From positions 1 to 40,689 of the forward strand of contig DATBBR010000097.1 of NCBI GenBank assembly GCA_036270875.1: a DNA stretch of 40,689 bases, in the 5' to 3' direction. Origin of the DNA: Acidimicrobiales bacterium. Its GTDB lineage: Bacteria > Actinomycetota > Acidimicrobiia > Acidimicrobiales > AC-9. How positions within the stretch are numbered: the first letter of the stretch is position 1; every line of letters starts with the position of its first letter. Below, piece by piece: positions 23,813 through 32,229 of this stretch. The notes below the pieces were generated by a model that ran no database searches, had not been told where the DNA came from, and saw only the letters and a program-made list of their open reading frames with translations. The position numbers and the translations under genes were made by a program.

Positions 23813-25263
23813 CCCGCCACCCCGACCCGCACCCCACGAAACCGGGCCGGCACCGCCGGATGACCGGTGTGGCCCACCTGGCTGGGCTGGCCCTTGCCGC
23901 AGTTGGGGGTCCCCCAGAAGGCCCACTCGTCCGGACCACCCAACCGGTCCAGCGATCCCCAGAACTCCGGCGTGATGCCGGTGTAGGTCGGGTTGCGCAG
24001 CATCCGCCGCCGCCTCCCACCCTTGACCTCCCACGCGATCTCGCAGCCGAACTGGAAGTTGAGCCGCCGGTCGTCGATCGACCAGGAACGGTTGGTGTCC
24101 ATGAAGATGCCGTCCTCGGTCTCGGCGATCATCTCCTCGAGGGAGGAGTCGCCGGGCAGCAGCCCGATGTTGGTCATGCGCACCATCGGCAAGCGGTTGA
24201 AGCCGTCTGCTCGCACCATCCCTCCGGGCGGCACCCCGGCCAGGCGGGCCGAGTCCCGGCCCGACAGCACGCCGACCCAGACCCCGTCACGGACGATGTC
24301 GACCCGCTGGGCGGGAGTGCCCTCGTCGTCGTAGCCGAACGATCCCAGGGCTCCCGGCAGGGTGGCGTCGGCGGTGATGTTCATCAGCTCCGAGCCGTAG
24401 CGGAGGCGGCCCAGGTGGGAGAGGTCCAGGAAGGACGTCCCGGCGAAGGCGGCCTCCCAGCCGAGGATCCGGTCCAGCTCGACGGCGTGGCCCACCGACT
24501 CGTGGATCTGGAGGGCGAGCTGCTCGCTGCCGAGGATGAGGTCGGTGGTGCCGGCCGGGCAGGGTGGAGCGTGCAGGAGCGCCACCGCCTCCTCGGCTAT
24601 GCGGCCCGCATTTCCGCCCAGATCGATGCCTAGGACCAGCTCCCAGCCCCGCGTGCCGTACTGGCCCCGTATACCGGGGTAGGACCGGCGCTGCGTCTCG
24701 CTGTCGCCAATGGCGGTGGCCGTCATCGACGCCCCGCACTCGACCAGGCGCTGGGAGATCCGGTGGCCCTCGCTCGAGACGAACCACTTCTCGGTGTCCC
24801 ACACCGTGGCGTCGGCTTCGGCGAGTGAGATCCCGGCGACCGAGCGCATGGTCGTGGTCGCCTCGATGAGCAGATCTGCCTTCTCGCTCAGCGAGACCTC
24901 GAACGGGTGCACCTCGTAGCGCGACTCCCAGTGGGCGACCACCGGAGGCACCTCCGCCAGGCCACCGGGCCCAGGGCCACGGCCCGATCCGGCCACCAGC
25001 GCCGACGCCCTGGCGATCTCGGCCGCCCGCTCCCCTGCCTGGCGCGCAGAGGCAGTGCTCGTCTCGGGTGTAGCGAAGAACCCCCACGACGAGCCGATCA
25101 GTGCCCGCGCCCCGACGCCGATCGCCTCACCCTGGCTCAGGGTCTCCACCGTCTCGTCGCGAGCGCTGATCAGCTGGGATCGAGAGAGCACGACCCGGGC
25201 GTCGGCGTAGGTGGCGCCGGCAGCGAGGGCACCCTCCACCGCCGCCTCGGTGACGTCGAACAT
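23809..25263 (-). CDS. tldD: TldD-family zinc metalloprotease subunit
   Basis: 484 aa. The metal motif HESVGHAVELDR gives HExxxH (His254, Glu255, His259). A third ligand is probably Cys455 in PNCGKGQPSQVGHT, and NITADATLPGALGSFGYDDEGTPA is the conserved central strand-turn. TldD is the catalytic half of the TldD-TldE heterodimeric peptidase; both halves are encoded with a 4-nt overlap, which supports 1:1 assembly. ATG 25263 lies 26 nt after the ppdK stop, so it likely belongs to the same transcript. Confidence 0.95.
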   Translation of the reverse strand: MFDVTEAAVEGALAAGATYADARVVLSRSQLISARDETVETLSQGEAIGVGARALIGSSWGFFATPETSTASARQAGERAAEIARASALVAGSGRGPGPGGLAEVPPVVAHWESRYEVHPFEVSLSEKADLLIEATTTMRSVAGISLAEADATVWDTEKWFVSSEGHRISQRLVECGASMTATAIGDSETQRRSYPGIRGQYGTRGWELVLGIDLGGNAGRIAEEAVALLHAPPCPAGTTDLILGSEQLALQIHESVGHAVELDRILGWEAAFAGTSFLDLSHLGRLRYGSELMNITADATLPGALGSFGYDDEGTPAQRVDIVRDGVWVGVLSGRDSARLAGVPPGGMVRADGFNRLPMVRMTNIGLLPGDSSLEEMIAETEDGIFMDTNRSWSIDDRRLNFQFGCEIAWEVKGGRRRRMLRNPTYTGITPEFWGSLDRLGGPDEWAFWGTPNCGKGQPSQVGHTGHPAVPARFRGVRVGVAG

Positions 25264-25289
25264 CGCCGCCGCAGCCTCAGCCGGCGGCG

Positions 25290-27983
25290 TCAGACCTTGC
25301 CGTCAGCGGCAAGGACGGCCTGGGCGGCGGCGAGGCGGGCGATGGGCACCCGGAAGGGGGAACAGCTGACGTAGTCGACGCCGGCCCGGGCGAAGATGGC
25401 GATCGAGTCGGGGTCGCCACCATGCTCGCCGCACACGCCCACCTTGAGGTCGGGCCGGGTGTGCCGCCCCCGCTGCACACCGATCGATACCAGCTCGCCC
25501 ACGCCGCCGGCGTCGACGGTCTCGAAGGGATTGTGCGGAAGGAGCCCCTTCTCGAGGTAGGCGCTCATCAACCGCCCCTCCACGTCGTCCCGACTGAAGC
25601 CGAAGGTCATCTGGGTGAGGTCGTTGGTCCCGAAGGAGAAGAAATCCGCCTCCTCGGCGATCTCGTCCGCCCGGAGCGCGGCTCTCGGAGTCTCGATCAT
25701 GGTGCCGATCGAGACCTCGAGGCGCCGCCGTCTCGCCTTGGCGCCGTTCCCCGCAGAGCCTCCCGCGCGACCCTTGGCGCTGGCAGGCGAGTCGCCCACC
25801 ACCTCGGCGACCGCGGTCGTGACCCACGATCGGGCCAGCGCCAGCTCCTCCCGGGAGACGGTCAGCGGGATCATGATCTCCACGATGGGCGCCCCCCCGG
25901 CGGCGGCCCGCTCGACAGCGGCCTCCATGAGGGCGCGGACCTGCATGGCGTACAGGCCGGGCTTGATCACCCCCAACCGGACACCGCGCGTGCCGAGCAT
26001 GGGGTTGACCTCCTGCCAGGCCAGGGCCGCATCGAGGAGCAGCCGCTCCTCGGCTTCGAGGCCCTCGGTGGCCACCTTCACCAGCAGGTCTTCGGTCTTC
26101 GGCAGGAACTCGTGGAGGGGTGGGTCGAGCAGCCGGACGGTCACCGGGAGACCGTCCATGGCCTCGAGGATGGTGGCGAAGTCAGCCTTCTGCGCCACCC
26201 GGAGCTCCTCCAGAGCCGACTCCTCTTCCTCTGGGGTAGCGGCGAGGATCATGCGACGCACGATCGGCAGCCGTTCGTCGCCCAGGAACATGTGCTCGGT
26301 CCGGCACAGCCCGACGCCTTCGGCACCAAAGCTGCGGGCGTTGGCGGCATCGGGCCCGGTGTCGGCGTTGGCTCGGACGCCCAAGCGCCCGCGGCGGATC
26401 TCGTCCGCCCAGCCGAGGACGGTGACAAACTCGGCCGGCGGGGCCGCCGCCGTCAGTGGCACCTCACCCACCACGACCTCACCGCTGGTGCCGTCGAGCG
26501 AGATGTAGTCACCTTCCGACACGGTGACATCGCCCACGGTGAAGCGCGTACCCGAGATGCGGACCGCCTCGGCGCCCACCACGGCGGGCTTGCCCCATCC
26601 TCGGGCCACCACAGCGGCGTGGCTGACCAGCCCACCGCGTGCGGTGAGGATGCCCTCGGCGGCCATCATCCCGTGGACGTCCTCGGGCGAGGTCTCGGTC
26701 CTCACCAGCACGACCTGCTCTCCCCTCCCGGCGGCGGCCACGGCCGCGTCGGCAGTGAAGCAGGCACGTCCGACAGCTGCACCAGGCGACGCCCCGAGGG
26801 CCTTGGTCAGCACCGTGACGTCGCCGGAGGCGAACCGGGGGTGGAGGACCTGGTCCAGGTGGTCGGCATTGATGCGTCCCACCGCTTCGGCCCGGGTGAG
26901 CTTGATGCGGCGGTCTTTTGTCATGTCCACGGCCATCTTCAGCGCCGCAACTCCGGTGCGCTTGCCCACCCTGGTCTGGAGCATCCACAGCTTGCCCTGG
27001 TCGATGGTGAACTCGGTGTCGCACATGTCCCGGTAGTGCTGCTCGAGGCGCTCGAAGATCGCCAGCAGCTCCTTGTAGATCTTGGGGAAGCGGTCGTCGA
27101 GAGCAGCCAGTGGCTCGGTGTTGCGGATGCCGGCGACGACGTCCTCGCCCTGAGCATTGACGAGGAAGTCGCCATACGCGCCCTGTGCTCCGGTGGCCGG
27201 GTCCCGGGTGAAGCCCACGCCGGTACCGGAGTTGTCGTCGCGGTTGCCGAAGACCATGGCCTGCACGTTGACGGCCGTGCCCAGATCGTGGGGGATGCGC
27301 TCGCGGTTGCGGTAGGTGACCGCCCGGGGCCCGTTCCAGGATCCGAAGACGGCCTCGATGGCACCCCGCAGCTGCTGGGTCGGCTCCTGGGGGAACGGCG
27401 ATCCGGTGGAGCGCTCGACGATCTGCTTGAACGACGTCACCAGGTAGCGGAGCAGCTCGGGCGGGACGTCGGCGTCGGAGGTGGTGTTGGCCAGCTCCTT
27501 GGCCGCGTCGAAGAGCCCGTCGAACTCCTCGCCCGGCAGGCCGAGCACGATGCGGCCGTACATCTGGATGAACCGCCGGTAGGAGTCGTAGGCGAAGCGC
27601 TCGTCGCTGGTCTGCTTGGCCAGACCCTCGACCGACTCGTCGTTCAGGCCGAGGTTCAGCACGGTGTCCATCATCCCCGGCATCGAGAACTTGGCCCCCG
27701 AGCGCACGCTCACCAGGAGCGGGTCCCCGGGGTCGCCGAGGTGCTTGCCCATGGCCTTCTCGAGCTTGTCCAGGGCCCGGTCGATCTCCTTGGTGAGCCC
27801 GTCCGGCCAGCCGCCGGCCATATAGGCGCGACAGGCATCGGTGGAGATCGTGAACCCGGGCGGCACCGGCAGCTCCAGCACCGACGTCATCTCGGCCAGG
27901 TTGGCACCCTTGCCGCCGAGGAGGTCCTTCATCTCCATCGGCGGCTTGCGGTGCTTGTGGTCGAAATTGAAGACGTACGCCAT
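25290..27983 (-). CDS. ppdK: Pyruvate, phosphate dikinase
   Basis: 897 aa, full length for the family. The ATP-grasp start is GGKGANLAEMTSV (24-35), the phosphohistidine domain has ARGGLVSHAAVVARGWGKP with His455, and the C-terminal PEP/pyruvate domain ends with VCGEHGGDP (catalytic Cys) and DYVSCSPFRVPIARLAAAQ. It interconverts pyruvate + ATP + Pi and PEP + AMP + PPi in the cytoplasm. The residue two before the catalytic His is Val, not the Thr that plant-type regulatory proteins phosphorylate, so that form of control seems absent. It lies between glyS (65 nt upstream) and tldD. Confidence 0.97.
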   Translation of the reverse strand: MAYVFNFDHKHRKPPMEMKDLLGGKGANLAEMTSVLELPVPPGFTISTDACRAYMAGGWPDGLTKEIDRALDKLEKAMGKHLGDPGDPLLVSVRSGAKFSMPGMMDTVLNLGLNDESVEGLAKQTSDERFAYDSYRRFIQMYGRIVLGLPGEEFDGLFDAAKELANTTSDADVPPELLRYLVTSFKQIVERSTGSPFPQEPTQQLRGAIEAVFGSWNGPRAVTYRNRERIPHDLGTAVNVQAMVFGNRDDNSGTGVGFTRDPATGAQGAYGDFLVNAQGEDVVAGIRNTEPLAALDDRFPKIYKELLAIFERLEQHYRDMCDTEFTIDQGKLWMLQTRVGKRTGVAALKMAVDMTKDRRIKLTRAEAVGRINADHLDQVLHPRFASGDVTVLTKALGASPGAAVGRACFTADAAVAAAGRGEQVVLVRTETSPEDVHGMMAAEGILTARGGLVSHAAVVARGWGKPAVVGAEAVRISGTRFTVGDVTVSEGDYISLDGTSGEVVVGEVPLTAAAPPAEFVTVLGWADEIRRGRLGVRANADTGPDAANARSFGAEGVGLCRTEHMFLGDERLPIVRRMILAATPEEEESALEELRVAQKADFATILEAMDGLPVTVRLLDPPLHEFLPKTEDLLVKVATEGLEAEERLLLDAALAWQEVNPMLGTRGVRLGVIKPGLYAMQVRALMEAAVERAAAGGAPIVEIMIPLTVSREELALARSWVTTAVAEVVGDSPASAKGRAGGSAGNGAKARRRRLEVSIGTMIETPRAALRADEIAEEADFFSFGTNDLTQMTFGFSRDDVEGRLMSAYLEKGLLPHNPFETVDAGGVGELVSIGVQRGRHTRPDLKVGVCGEHGGDPDSIAIFARAGVDYVSCSPFRVPIARLAAAQAVLAADGKV

Positions 27984-28048
27984 CCGGGCCCTCCTGCCAC
28001 GTTCTACGCCCCGAGCCTACCCACAAGGCCGGCGCGGCCGGGAGGCCC

Positions 28049-29356
28049 TCAGGTGAGCGGGAGCCGAGCCCTCAGCTCGTCGATCAAGCTGTCGATGGGC
28101 ACACGGACCTGGTCGGTGCTGTCCCGTTCCCGGATGGTCACCGCCATGTCGTCGAGGCTGTCGAAGTCGACCGTGACGCAGTAGGGCGTGCCGATCTCGT
28201 CCTGGCGACGGTAGCGGCGACCAATCGACTGCGTCTCGTCGTAGTCGCACATGAAGTGGGGCTGGCACAGCGCGAGCACCTTGCGGGCCACCGGCGTCAG
28301 CGTTTCCTTCTTCGACAGCGGGAGGATGGCGACGTCGTAGGGCGCTATCCGGTGATGGAGGCGCAGGATCGTTCGATGCTCGCCGCCGACCTCGTCCTCG
28401 TCGTAGCCGGCCAGCAGAAAGGCCATCATGGCCCTGGTGGCGCCAGCGGCCGGCTCGATGACGTAGGGGACGTAACGCTCCCCTGTCGATTGGTCGAAGT
28501 ACTCCAGCCGCTCCCCCGAGGCGGCGGAGTGCGCCTTCAGGTCGTAGTCGGTGCGATTGGCCAGACCCTCGAGCTCGCCCCAACCCCAAGGAAAGGCGAA
28601 CTCGATGTCGGCGGTGCGGGCCGAGTAGTGGGACAGCTCCTCGGCGTCGTGCTCCCGGAGACGGAGGCGATCCTCGGGGATCCCCAGGCCCCGGTACCAC
28701 GCCATGCGCTCCGCGCACCAGTACTCGAACCAGGTGTCCGCCTCCGCCGGAGGCACGAAGTACTCCATCTCCATCTGCTCGAACTCACGGGTGCGGAAGA
28801 CGAAGTTGCCTGGGGTGATCTCGTTGCGGAACGACTTGCCGATCTGGGCGATACCGAACGGCGGCTTCTTCCGCGTCGTCTGGAGCACGTTGTTGAAGTT
28901 GAGGAACATGCCCTGGGCTGTCTCCGGTCGGAGGTAGGCCACTGAGGCCTCGTCCTCAACCGGTCCCACGAAGGTCTTGAACATCATGTTGAACGCTCGG
29001 GGCTCGGTGAGATCCTTCGAGCCACAGTTGGGACAGACCCCGCCGATCTCATCCGCCCGCCAGCGCTCCTTGCAGTTTCGGCAGTCGACGAGCGGGTCGG
29101 CGAAGTTGGTGAGGTGGCCCGAGGCCTCCCAGACCTTGGGGCTGGTGAGGATGGCCGCATCGATGCCGACGACGTCGTCGCGCAGCTGGACCATGGACCG
29201 CCACCAGGCATCCTTCACGTTCCGGAGGGCGAGCACGCCGAGCGGCCCGTAGTCGTAGGTCGAGCGGAACCCTCCGTAGATCTCGGCCGACGGGAACACG
29301 AAGCCCCTGCGCTTGCAGAGGTTGACAACGCGCTCCATCAGGTCCTCGGGGGGCAT
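28049..29356 (-). CDS. glyS: Glycyl-tRNA synthetase (single-chain alpha2 type)
   Basis: 435 aa from ATG 29356 ([19 protein letters not shown]). Class II synthetase: [17 protein letters not shown] (motif 1 area), [25 protein letters not shown] (motif 2), and [18 protein letters not shown] with [15 protein letters not shown] (motif 3 and anticodon-binding domain). A zinc site is formed by CRNCKERW and CPNCGSKDL. This is the eukaryote-like single-chain enzyme, not the bacterial alpha2beta2 form. A start at ATG 29386 is also open, but its GGAGGG abuts the codon; TATCCT 6 nt before 29356 matches the leaderless pattern and the family start. Confidence 0.95.
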   Translation of the reverse strand: MPPEDLMERVVNLCKRRGFVFPSAEIYGGFRSTYDYGPLGVLALRNVKDAWWRSMVQLRDDVVGIDAAILTSPKVWEASGHLTNFADPLVDCRNCKERWRADEIGGVCPNCGSKDLTEPRAFNMMFKTFVGPVEDEASVAYLRPETAQGMFLNFNNVLQTTRKKPPFGIAQIGKSFRNEITPGNFVFRTREFEQMEMEYFVPPAEADTWFEYWCAERMAWYRGLGIPEDRLRLREHDAEELSHYSARTADIEFAFPWGWGELEGLANRTDYDLKAHSAASGERLEYFDQSTGERYVPYVIEPAAGATRAMMAFLLAGYDEDEVGGEHRTILRLHHRIAPYDVAILPLSKKETLTPVARKVLALCQPHFMCDYDETQSIGRRYRRQDEIGTPYCVTVDFDSLDDMAVTIRERDSTDQVRVPIDSLIDELRARLPLT

Positions 29357-29362
29357 GGGCCG

Positions 29363-29368
29363 AGGATA
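29363..29368 (-). promoter_or_regulatory. Leaderless-type -10 box of glyS
   Basis: TATCCT on the minus strand, 6 nt before ATG 29356. It helps choose between two possible glyS starts. Confidence 0.45.
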
Positions 29369-29413
29369 CCGGAGGCCTCCAGCCATCCCTCCGGCGTATA
29401 TCTTCCGACGTCG

Positions 29414-30130
29414 TCAGGTGCGTTCGAGCATGCGCAGGGCGCGCAGACGACGCTCGAGATGGTGCTCGAGGGCGCTGGACGCCAGCACCTCGACCTCGTG
29501 CGTGGCGGGTCCGGCCGGCTCCTCGAGGGCGCCGGCCAGGTCACCGCCCAGGATCCGACGGACAAGGTCCAGCGCGTGGGGGCTCACGGCGGCGCCGCGC
29601 CGACAGGACCGGCACAGCGTCCCACCCTCGGAGAGGTCGAAGGCGACGAGCGGCGCTTCGGCCCCGCAGATGGCGCAGGCGTCGAGGAGGGGCTGATAGC
29701 CCTCCAGGGCCAGCAACTTCCAGAAGAAGGCCGGCACCACCAGGGGTGCGTCCCGCGCCGCCAGCGCCCGGAGGGCGCCGACGAGCATCTCGTACAGGCG
29801 AGGATTGGCTTGGCGCTCCTGGGCGACCTGGTCCACGGCCTCGAGCATGGCGGTGGCCCGGGAGAGGCGGTTCAGGTCCTCGCGCACGATCCGAAGGTGG
29901 TCGAGCACCTCCGCCTGGGTGACGACGTCGAGCTCCCGACCCTGCCAGCACAGGAGGGCCACGTGGCTGAGGGGCTCGAGCCTGGCACCGAACCGGCTCT
30001 TGGTCTTGCGCACCCCCTTGACGACCGCCCGCACCTTTCCATGATCTGCCGTCACCAGGGTGACGATGCGATCCGCCTCACCGAGCCGCATCGTGCGCAG
30101 CACCACCCCCTGGTCCCGGTACAGGCTCAT
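29414..30130 (-). CDS. recO: DNA repair protein RecO
   Basis: 238 aa. The N-terminal OB fold is SLYRDQGVVLRTMRLGEADRIVTLVTADHGKVRAVVKGVRKTKSRFG; the helical C-terminal domain carries the zinc site CAICGAEAP and LCRSCRRG (four Cys). RecO anneals ssDNA and with RecR loads RecA in the RecF pathway. ATG 30130 matches the family start; the frame extends to 30199 without similarity. No clear Shine-Dalgarno; it follows the small membrane protein gene by 13 nt and is probably in the uppS transcript. Confidence 0.93.
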   Translation of the reverse strand: MSLYRDQGVVLRTMRLGEADRIVTLVTADHGKVRAVVKGVRKTKSRFGARLEPLSHVALLCWQGRELDVVTQAEVLDHLRIVREDLNRLSRATAMLEAVDQVAQERQANPRLYEMLVGALRALAARDAPLVVPAFFWKLLALEGYQPLLDACAICGAEAPLVAFDLSEGGTLCRSCRRGAAVSPHALDLVRRILGGDLAGALEEPAGPATHEVEVLASSALEHHLERRLRALRMLERT

Positions 30131-30143
30131 GGAAGGGCAAGGC

Positions 30144-30305
30144 TCATCGGACCTGGCCGCCCACGATGATGAACGCGACGAGCGCGAATACGACCACAAG
30201 GATGGCCACGGCCGCCGAGAAGCCCTCGACGGCCAGGAAGGCGACGAGGACCACCCCGACGAACACGGCGATCACCGCCACGGGGATGGCCAGGCGGGCG
30301 TTCAC
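30144..30305 (-). CDS. Very small two-helix membrane protein
   Basis: 53 aa from GTG 30305, which overlaps the uppS stop (GTGA). MNARLAIPVAVIAVFVGVVLVAFLAV and FSAAVAILVVVFALVAFIIVGG form two membrane helices joined by a short EGFS turn; almost nothing lies outside the membrane. No family recognised. Its position between uppS and recO, coupled to uppS, hints at a membrane role near the undecaprenyl pathway, but this is only context. Confidence 0.65.
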   Translation of the reverse strand: MNARLAIPVAVIAVFVGVVLVAFLAVEGFSAAVAILVVVFALVAFIIVGGQVR

Positions 30306-31021
30306 GCCTCGACCCCGCCGTACCGTCGGTCGCGCCGCTGGAACTCCCGCACCGCCTCGAACAGATGCTGGCGGCGGAAGTCGGGCCACAGCACGTCGCT
30401 GAACACGAGCTCGCTGTAGGCCAGCTGCCACAAGAGGAAGTTGGAGATCCTGAACTCTCCCGAAGTGCGGATGACCAGGTCGGGATCGGGCGCGTCAGGG
30501 TAGTAGAGGTGGGCCCGGATGGCCCGTTCGTCGACCCGGGAGGGCGAGACGCCCGAGGCCACCAGGTCCCGCACGGCGTCGACGATCTCGGCCCGGCCGC
30601 CGTAGTTGAAGGCCATGGTGAGCGTGAGGCGCCGGTTGTGCCGGGTCAGGGCTTCGGACTCCTCGATTCGGCGGAGGAGGCGGCGGGGCACGCGCCAGTC
30701 GCGGCGCCCGGCGAAGCGGATGCGCACCCCCTTGCCGTTGAGCTCGTCCCGCCGGCGGACGAGGAGACCCTGGTTGAAGTTCATCAGGTACCGGACCTCG
30801 TCCGGGGGCCGCCGCCAGTTCTCGGTGGAGAAGGCGTACACCGTGAACCACCCGATCCCGAGCTCCAGCATCCCCTCGACGGCGTCGAAGAGGGCCTCCT
30901 CGCCGGCGCTGTGGCCCTCGGTCCGGGGCAGGCCCCGCTTCTGGGCCCACCTGCCGTTGCCGTCCATCACGCAGCCGATGTGGACCGGAAGGCGCCTGCT
31001 GTTGATGCCGTCGAGGTCCAC
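30302..31021 (-). CDS. uppS: Isoprenyl transferase (undecaprenyl/polyprenyl diphosphate synthase)
   Basis: 239 aa cis-prenyltransferase. Conserved blocks are IGCVMDGNGRWAQKRGL (Asp20 binds Mg2+; Asn22, Arg24, Trp25), VYAFSTENWRRP, LTMAFNYGGRAEIVDA and DLVIRTSGEFRISNFLLWQ. It adds isopentenyl units in cis to make the lipid carrier for cell-wall synthesis. GTG 31021 has TAGCTT exactly 6 nt upstream and no Shine-Dalgarno, so the message is probably leaderless and this is the first gene of the uppS-recO unit. Confidence 0.95.
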   Translation of the reverse strand: MDLDGINSRRLPVHIGCVMDGNGRWAQKRGLPRTEGHSAGEEALFDAVEGMLELGIGWFTVYAFSTENWRRPPDEVRYLMNFNQGLLVRRRDELNGKGVRIRFAGRRDWRVPRRLLRRIEESEALTRHNRRLTLTMAFNYGGRAEIVDAVRDLVASGVSPSRVDERAIRAHLYYPDAPDPDLVIRTSGEFRISNFLLWQLAYSELVFSDVLWPDFRRQHLFEAVREFQRRDRRYGGVEA

Positions 31022-31027
31022 AAGGCG

Positions 31028-31033
31028 AAGCTA
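31028..31033 (-). promoter_or_regulatory. Leaderless-type -10 box of uppS
   Basis: TAGCTT on the minus strand, 6 nt before GTG 31021, in the 35-nt gap after the LLM gene. Confidence 0.5.
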
Positions 31034-31056
31034 CCCCCGGTCAGGCCGGACCGGGG

Positions 31057-32001
31057 CTACCCCCCGAGCTGGGGCACGACCTCTTCGGCGATCAGCTGAA
31101 GGTGGTCGAGATCGGTTACGTCCAGGATCTGGAGGTAGACGGCCTCCGCGCCCACCTCCCGATAGGCGTTGAGCCGTTCGGCCACCTCGGTCGGGGTGCC
31201 GGTGGCGCCGTTGCGCCGCAGCTCACCGACATCGCGGCCCACGGCCGTGGCTCGTCGGACCACCTCGTCGTCGTCCGACCCGCAGCACACCGTCACGGCT
31301 GCTGACCGCACGAGCCCCGCCGGATCCCGCCCCAGCTGCTCGCACGCCGCCCGTACCCGCTCGTACTGACGCTGGCAGTCCTCGGGCGAGTGAAACGGCA
31401 GGTTGTACTCGTTGGCGTACCCGGCGGCCAGCCGGGGCGTCCTGGTGGCGCCGGCCCCACCCAGCACGATTGGCGGGTGAGGCCGCTGGACGGGCTTGGG
31501 GAGGGCCGGGCTGTCCTCGAGGGCGTAGTGACGGCCGCGGAGGGTGAACCGTTCGCCCGGCGGTGTGCTCCACAGCCCTGACACCACCGCCAGCTGCTCC
31601 TCGAGCAGCTCGAAGCGCTCACCAAGGGGCGGGAACGGGATGCCGTAGGCCCGGTGCTCGCCGTCGTACCAGCCGGCACCGAGACCGAGCTCCACCCGCC
31701 CGCCGCTCATGATGTCCACCTGGGCGACCGAGATGGCCAGGGGCCCCGGAAGACGGAACGTCACCGGAGACAGGAGGGTGCCCAGCCGGATCCGGCTCGT
31801 CTCCCGGGCCAGCCCGGCCAGCGTGATCCAGGCGTCCGTCGGGCCGGGCTCGCCCGTGCCCCCGGTCACCCCGGGGATGTGCAGGTAGTGGTCCGAACGG
31901 AAGAAGGCGTCGAAGCCGCACTGCTCCGCGGTTCGGGCGACCGCCAGCAGCTGGTCGTAAGTAGCCCCTTGCTGGGGCTCGGTGAAAATCCGGACTCGCA
32001 C
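31057..32001 (-). CDS. LLM-class F420-dependent oxidoreductase
   Basis: 314 aa. Typical elements are RIFTEPQQGATYDQLLAVARTAEQCGFDAFFRSDHYLH, then TSRIRLGTLLSPVTFRLPGPLAISVAQVDIMSGGRVELGLGAGWYDGEH and RPHPPIVLGGAGATRTPRLAAGYANEYN. The SDHY motif and the ISVAQVDIMSGGRVELGLGAGW signature are those of F420-binding members (Flavin-utilising monooxygenase-like fold), so coenzyme F420 is the probable hydride carrier. Substrate unknown. GTG 32001 has AGAGGGA at about 6 nt. It is not a close copy of the LLM protein at 9360. Confidence 0.88.
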   Translation of the reverse strand: MRVRIFTEPQQGATYDQLLAVARTAEQCGFDAFFRSDHYLHIPGVTGGTGEPGPTDAWITLAGLARETSRIRLGTLLSPVTFRLPGPLAISVAQVDIMSGGRVELGLGAGWYDGEHRAYGIPFPPLGERFELLEEQLAVVSGLWSTPPGERFTLRGRHYALEDSPALPKPVQRPHPPIVLGGAGATRTPRLAAGYANEYNLPFHSPEDCQRQYERVRAACEQLGRDPAGLVRSAAVTVCCGSDDDEVVRRATAVGRDVGELRRNGATGTPTEVAERLNAYREVGAEAVYLQILDVTDLDHLQLIAEEVVPQLGG

Positions 32002-32217
32002 GAACGATCCCTCTCAGCCCGACGGGGCCCGTCACACTCCAACCAGCGCCGAGGCCCCGGCCGAGACGGATGCTGCACGGCGCGCGGGCCCGCGCACCAG
32101 TATGACGACCTCGCAATGCCGCTGTGAAGCCGCTGGACTGAGCGGTCGAGAACGAACTCGCGGACCGCTCACATGGCATCTCGTCGTCACCGGTGCTCCG
32201 TGGTCACACCGTGTGGC

Positions 32218-32223
32218 TACATT
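32218..32223 (+). promoter_or_regulatory. Leaderless-type -10 box of the DinG-like helicase gene
   Basis: TACATT lies 6 nt before GTG 32230. It supports this GTG over the upstream ATG at 32173. Confidence 0.5.
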
Positions 32224-32229
32224 GACTGG

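Noticed and set aside
21096-23863. Plus-strand frames opposite dnaG and tldE
   Set aside because: Compositional shadows; the minus-strand frames carry the zinc, Toprim and PmbA motifs.
22427-25263. TldD/TldE as part of a RiPP (peptide natural product) cluster
   Set aside because: No precursor-like small ORF, YcaO, dehydratase or exporter nearby; neighbours are housekeeping genes.
25422-28184. 920-codon plus-strand open frame opposite ppdK
   Set aside because: It mirrors a full-length PPDK with all catalytic motifs; the antisense product is a His/Gly/Arg-rich artefact of high third-position GC.
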